Source: Mycoplasmataceae bacterium UBA3729 (GTDB taxonomy: Bacteria > Bacillota_I > Bacilli_A > Mycoplasmatales > Mycoplasmoidaceae). Taken from it: a DNA stretch of 9,643 nucleotides. The stretch lies in the NCBI GenBank assembly GCA_002372615.1, contig DFHG01000002.1, positions 1 through 9,643 of the forward strand, read 5' to 3'. The notes under the pieces were generated by a model. That model worked only from the letters and a program-made list of their open reading frames with translations. It was not told the origin of the DNA and did no database searches. Each line of letters opens with the position of its first letter. Within the stretch, counting starts at the first letter, position 1. This document shows, piece by piece, positions 8,609 through 9,643 of this stretch. The translations under genes and the position numbers were made by a program.

Positions 8609-9110
8609 GACCAAGATTCTCCTAAAAGTATTCAAATAAATAAAAACTCATTTGAACTCTTTGAGATAAAATTAATTAATCAAATGATCAATTCATAGCA
8701 AGTAAAATGAACAATTGCTGTTATAAAGATTGTTATGGGAAAGAAGTTGGAACTATCACAAAAACATTGAAATTCTTGTAAAGTAAAGACAAGTTAATTT
8801 ATGGAGATCAACATCAAATTTATTACTACCGATAATAGATTAGAATTTTATGATTGGAAAATATTTAAAAAATCAATTTACAATTCAAAGGTGACATAAA
8901 TGTATATTTTGGCCACTCATATATTTCATGAGAAAAAGACAAAAATAAAAATTTTAATTCATAAATTTAAAAATCCTATCCAAAGAGATTTGATTTTATA
9001 ACTATACACAAAAACAAATTAACAAAATAATAGATAAAATTAATGAGATTTATGATGAAATTTTAGAATTTTTATAACCAAGAAAAAACATTAATAAATC
9101 ATACTTAATT
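8609..9110 (+). pseudogene. Decayed DDE transposase (IS30-like insertion sequence remnant)
   Basis: No intact frame exists here, but translating the plus strand with TGA as Trp reveals transposase blocks scattered over three frames. They are WTIAVIKIV (about 8707-8733), VGTITKTLKFL (8746-8778), FITTDNRLEFYDW (8819-8857), NVYFGHSYISWEK (8899-8937), KSYPKRFDF (about 8968-8994) and QINKIIDKINE (9015-9047). Their order matches the catalytic core of IS30-type transposases, which have TDNG for the second Asp and a WE(K/R)G(T/S)NE block carrying the Glu. Here TDNG has become TDNR, and the NE Glu codon reads AAA (Lys). Two stop codons break the following block, and at least three frameshifts separate the rest. 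The element is therefore inactive. The N-terminal DNA-binding part and terminal inverted repeats were not found, so both ends are approximate. IS30 is the best guess; another DDE family (such as IS3) is possible. Confidence 0.7.
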
Positions 9111-9167
9111 AATTAGGCGCATTAAAGTCTGCTTCACAATTCTATGAAAAGAATCACTATTAAAATA

Positions 9168-9643
9168 CTATATTTTAACAAGAATGGCAACAAGATCAAC
9201 AATTGCTGCAATAATAGCAGCAGCTATCATTGAAACAGTTTTAATAGTTATAACTGCATTATTATCATAAGTAATGTGTCATAGTACAGCTTTGTTTAAT
9301 AAATATTGTCAAACAATAAAGGATGCCAAAACTGCTACTTCTAAACAACTAACAATAGTTCATACTATTCATTTAGTTTGTGAAGATTCTTTAACATATT
9401 GATTAACAATATTGTTGTTATTTTTAATATTTAAAAAGTCTTCATAATCTTTTTGTGATTGAGTTTTTTTAGCTTCATCAGATTCATTGTTTTTATATGT
9501 GGAATAATAATTTTTAAGATTTCTTTTACCATCTTCATTTAAACCATTAAAAATTTCTGAACTTGGTTTTCCTTCAGATGTATAAAAATATTGCCTATCA
9601 TTATTAACATTAATTCCAAATTCACTCTCTTGATTAATTCCAA
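9168..9643 (-). CDS. Hypothetical membrane protein, C-terminal part (cut by window edge)
   Basis: An open frame of 158 codons, including a TAG stop at 9170-9168, enters from the right edge and needs TGA as Trp. Three of the four visible Trp codons are TGA near the first membrane segment. The first 95 or so residues are hydrophilic, rich in N, K, E and Y, and low in complexity in places (IKNNNNIVNQ). Then come two predicted membrane helices, WIVWTIVSCLEVAVLASFIV and AVITIKTVSMIAAAIIAAIV with its hydrophobic extension, separated by a short polar loop with LWHITYDN. The protein ends almost directly after the second helix. I recognise no family. The sequence composition and codon use resemble the neighbouring genes. 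The start, promoter and any N-terminal signal lie outside the window. No terminator hairpin is evident between its stop and the transposase remnant. Confidence 0.75.

Noticed and set aside
8597..9167. Possible new small gene or non-coding RNA in the long gap upstream of dnaK
   Set aside because: The plus strand is explained by decayed transposase blocks, and no stable hairpin, promoter pair or intact frame with a ribosome site was seen.
1..9643. CRISPR array, toxin-antitoxin module or defence island
   Set aside because: No regularly spaced direct repeats and no matching protein families were visible; most of the window is household genes.

Overview
The window comes from a Mollicute, a mycoplasma-type bacterium. 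It is extremely AT-rich, and the conserved proteins only read through if in-frame TGA is tryptophan (translation table 4): FtsY W4 and W185, SMC W150, RNase III and PlsX each once, and DnaK three times. A standard-code reading falsely splits dnaK, smc, ftsY, plsX and rnc. The proteins look like those of the hominis-type mycoplasmas, but that placement is an impression, not a demonstrated result.

Almost everything lies on the minus strand, so the window reads from right to left. At the right edge (9643-9168) is the 3' end of an unrecognised membrane protein gene. Next is a decayed DDE transposase (about 8640-9110, plus strand). Its conserved blocks fall in several frames, and two diagnostic residues are mutated. 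After it come a CIRCE heat-shock operator and promoter driving dnaK (8521-6731), which ends at a strong hairpin terminator (6682-6714).

A new promoter sits directly behind that terminator. It drives a tight five-gene cluster: galU (UDP-glucose synthesis), plsX (phospholipid synthesis), rnc (RNase III), smc (chromosome condensation) and ftsY (SRP receptor). Intergenic gaps within the cluster are 12, 2, 15 and 3 bp. The galU -10 box is so close to its ATG that the message is probably leaderless. The left edge holds the 5' end of a tRNA gene in the same orientation, 52 bp after ftsY.

The plsX-rnc-smc-ftsY order is the classic Gram-positive arrangement. It joins membrane lipid supply, RNA processing, chromosome organisation and membrane protein targeting. 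galU at its head adds the sugar nucleotide used for glycolipids or surface polysaccharide. dnaK is separately controlled as a heat-shock gene. I saw no CRISPR array, toxin-antitoxin pair, phage module or other new defence-type system. The accessory-looking part is the 8.6-9.6 kb end, with the transposase remnant and the unknown membrane protein.
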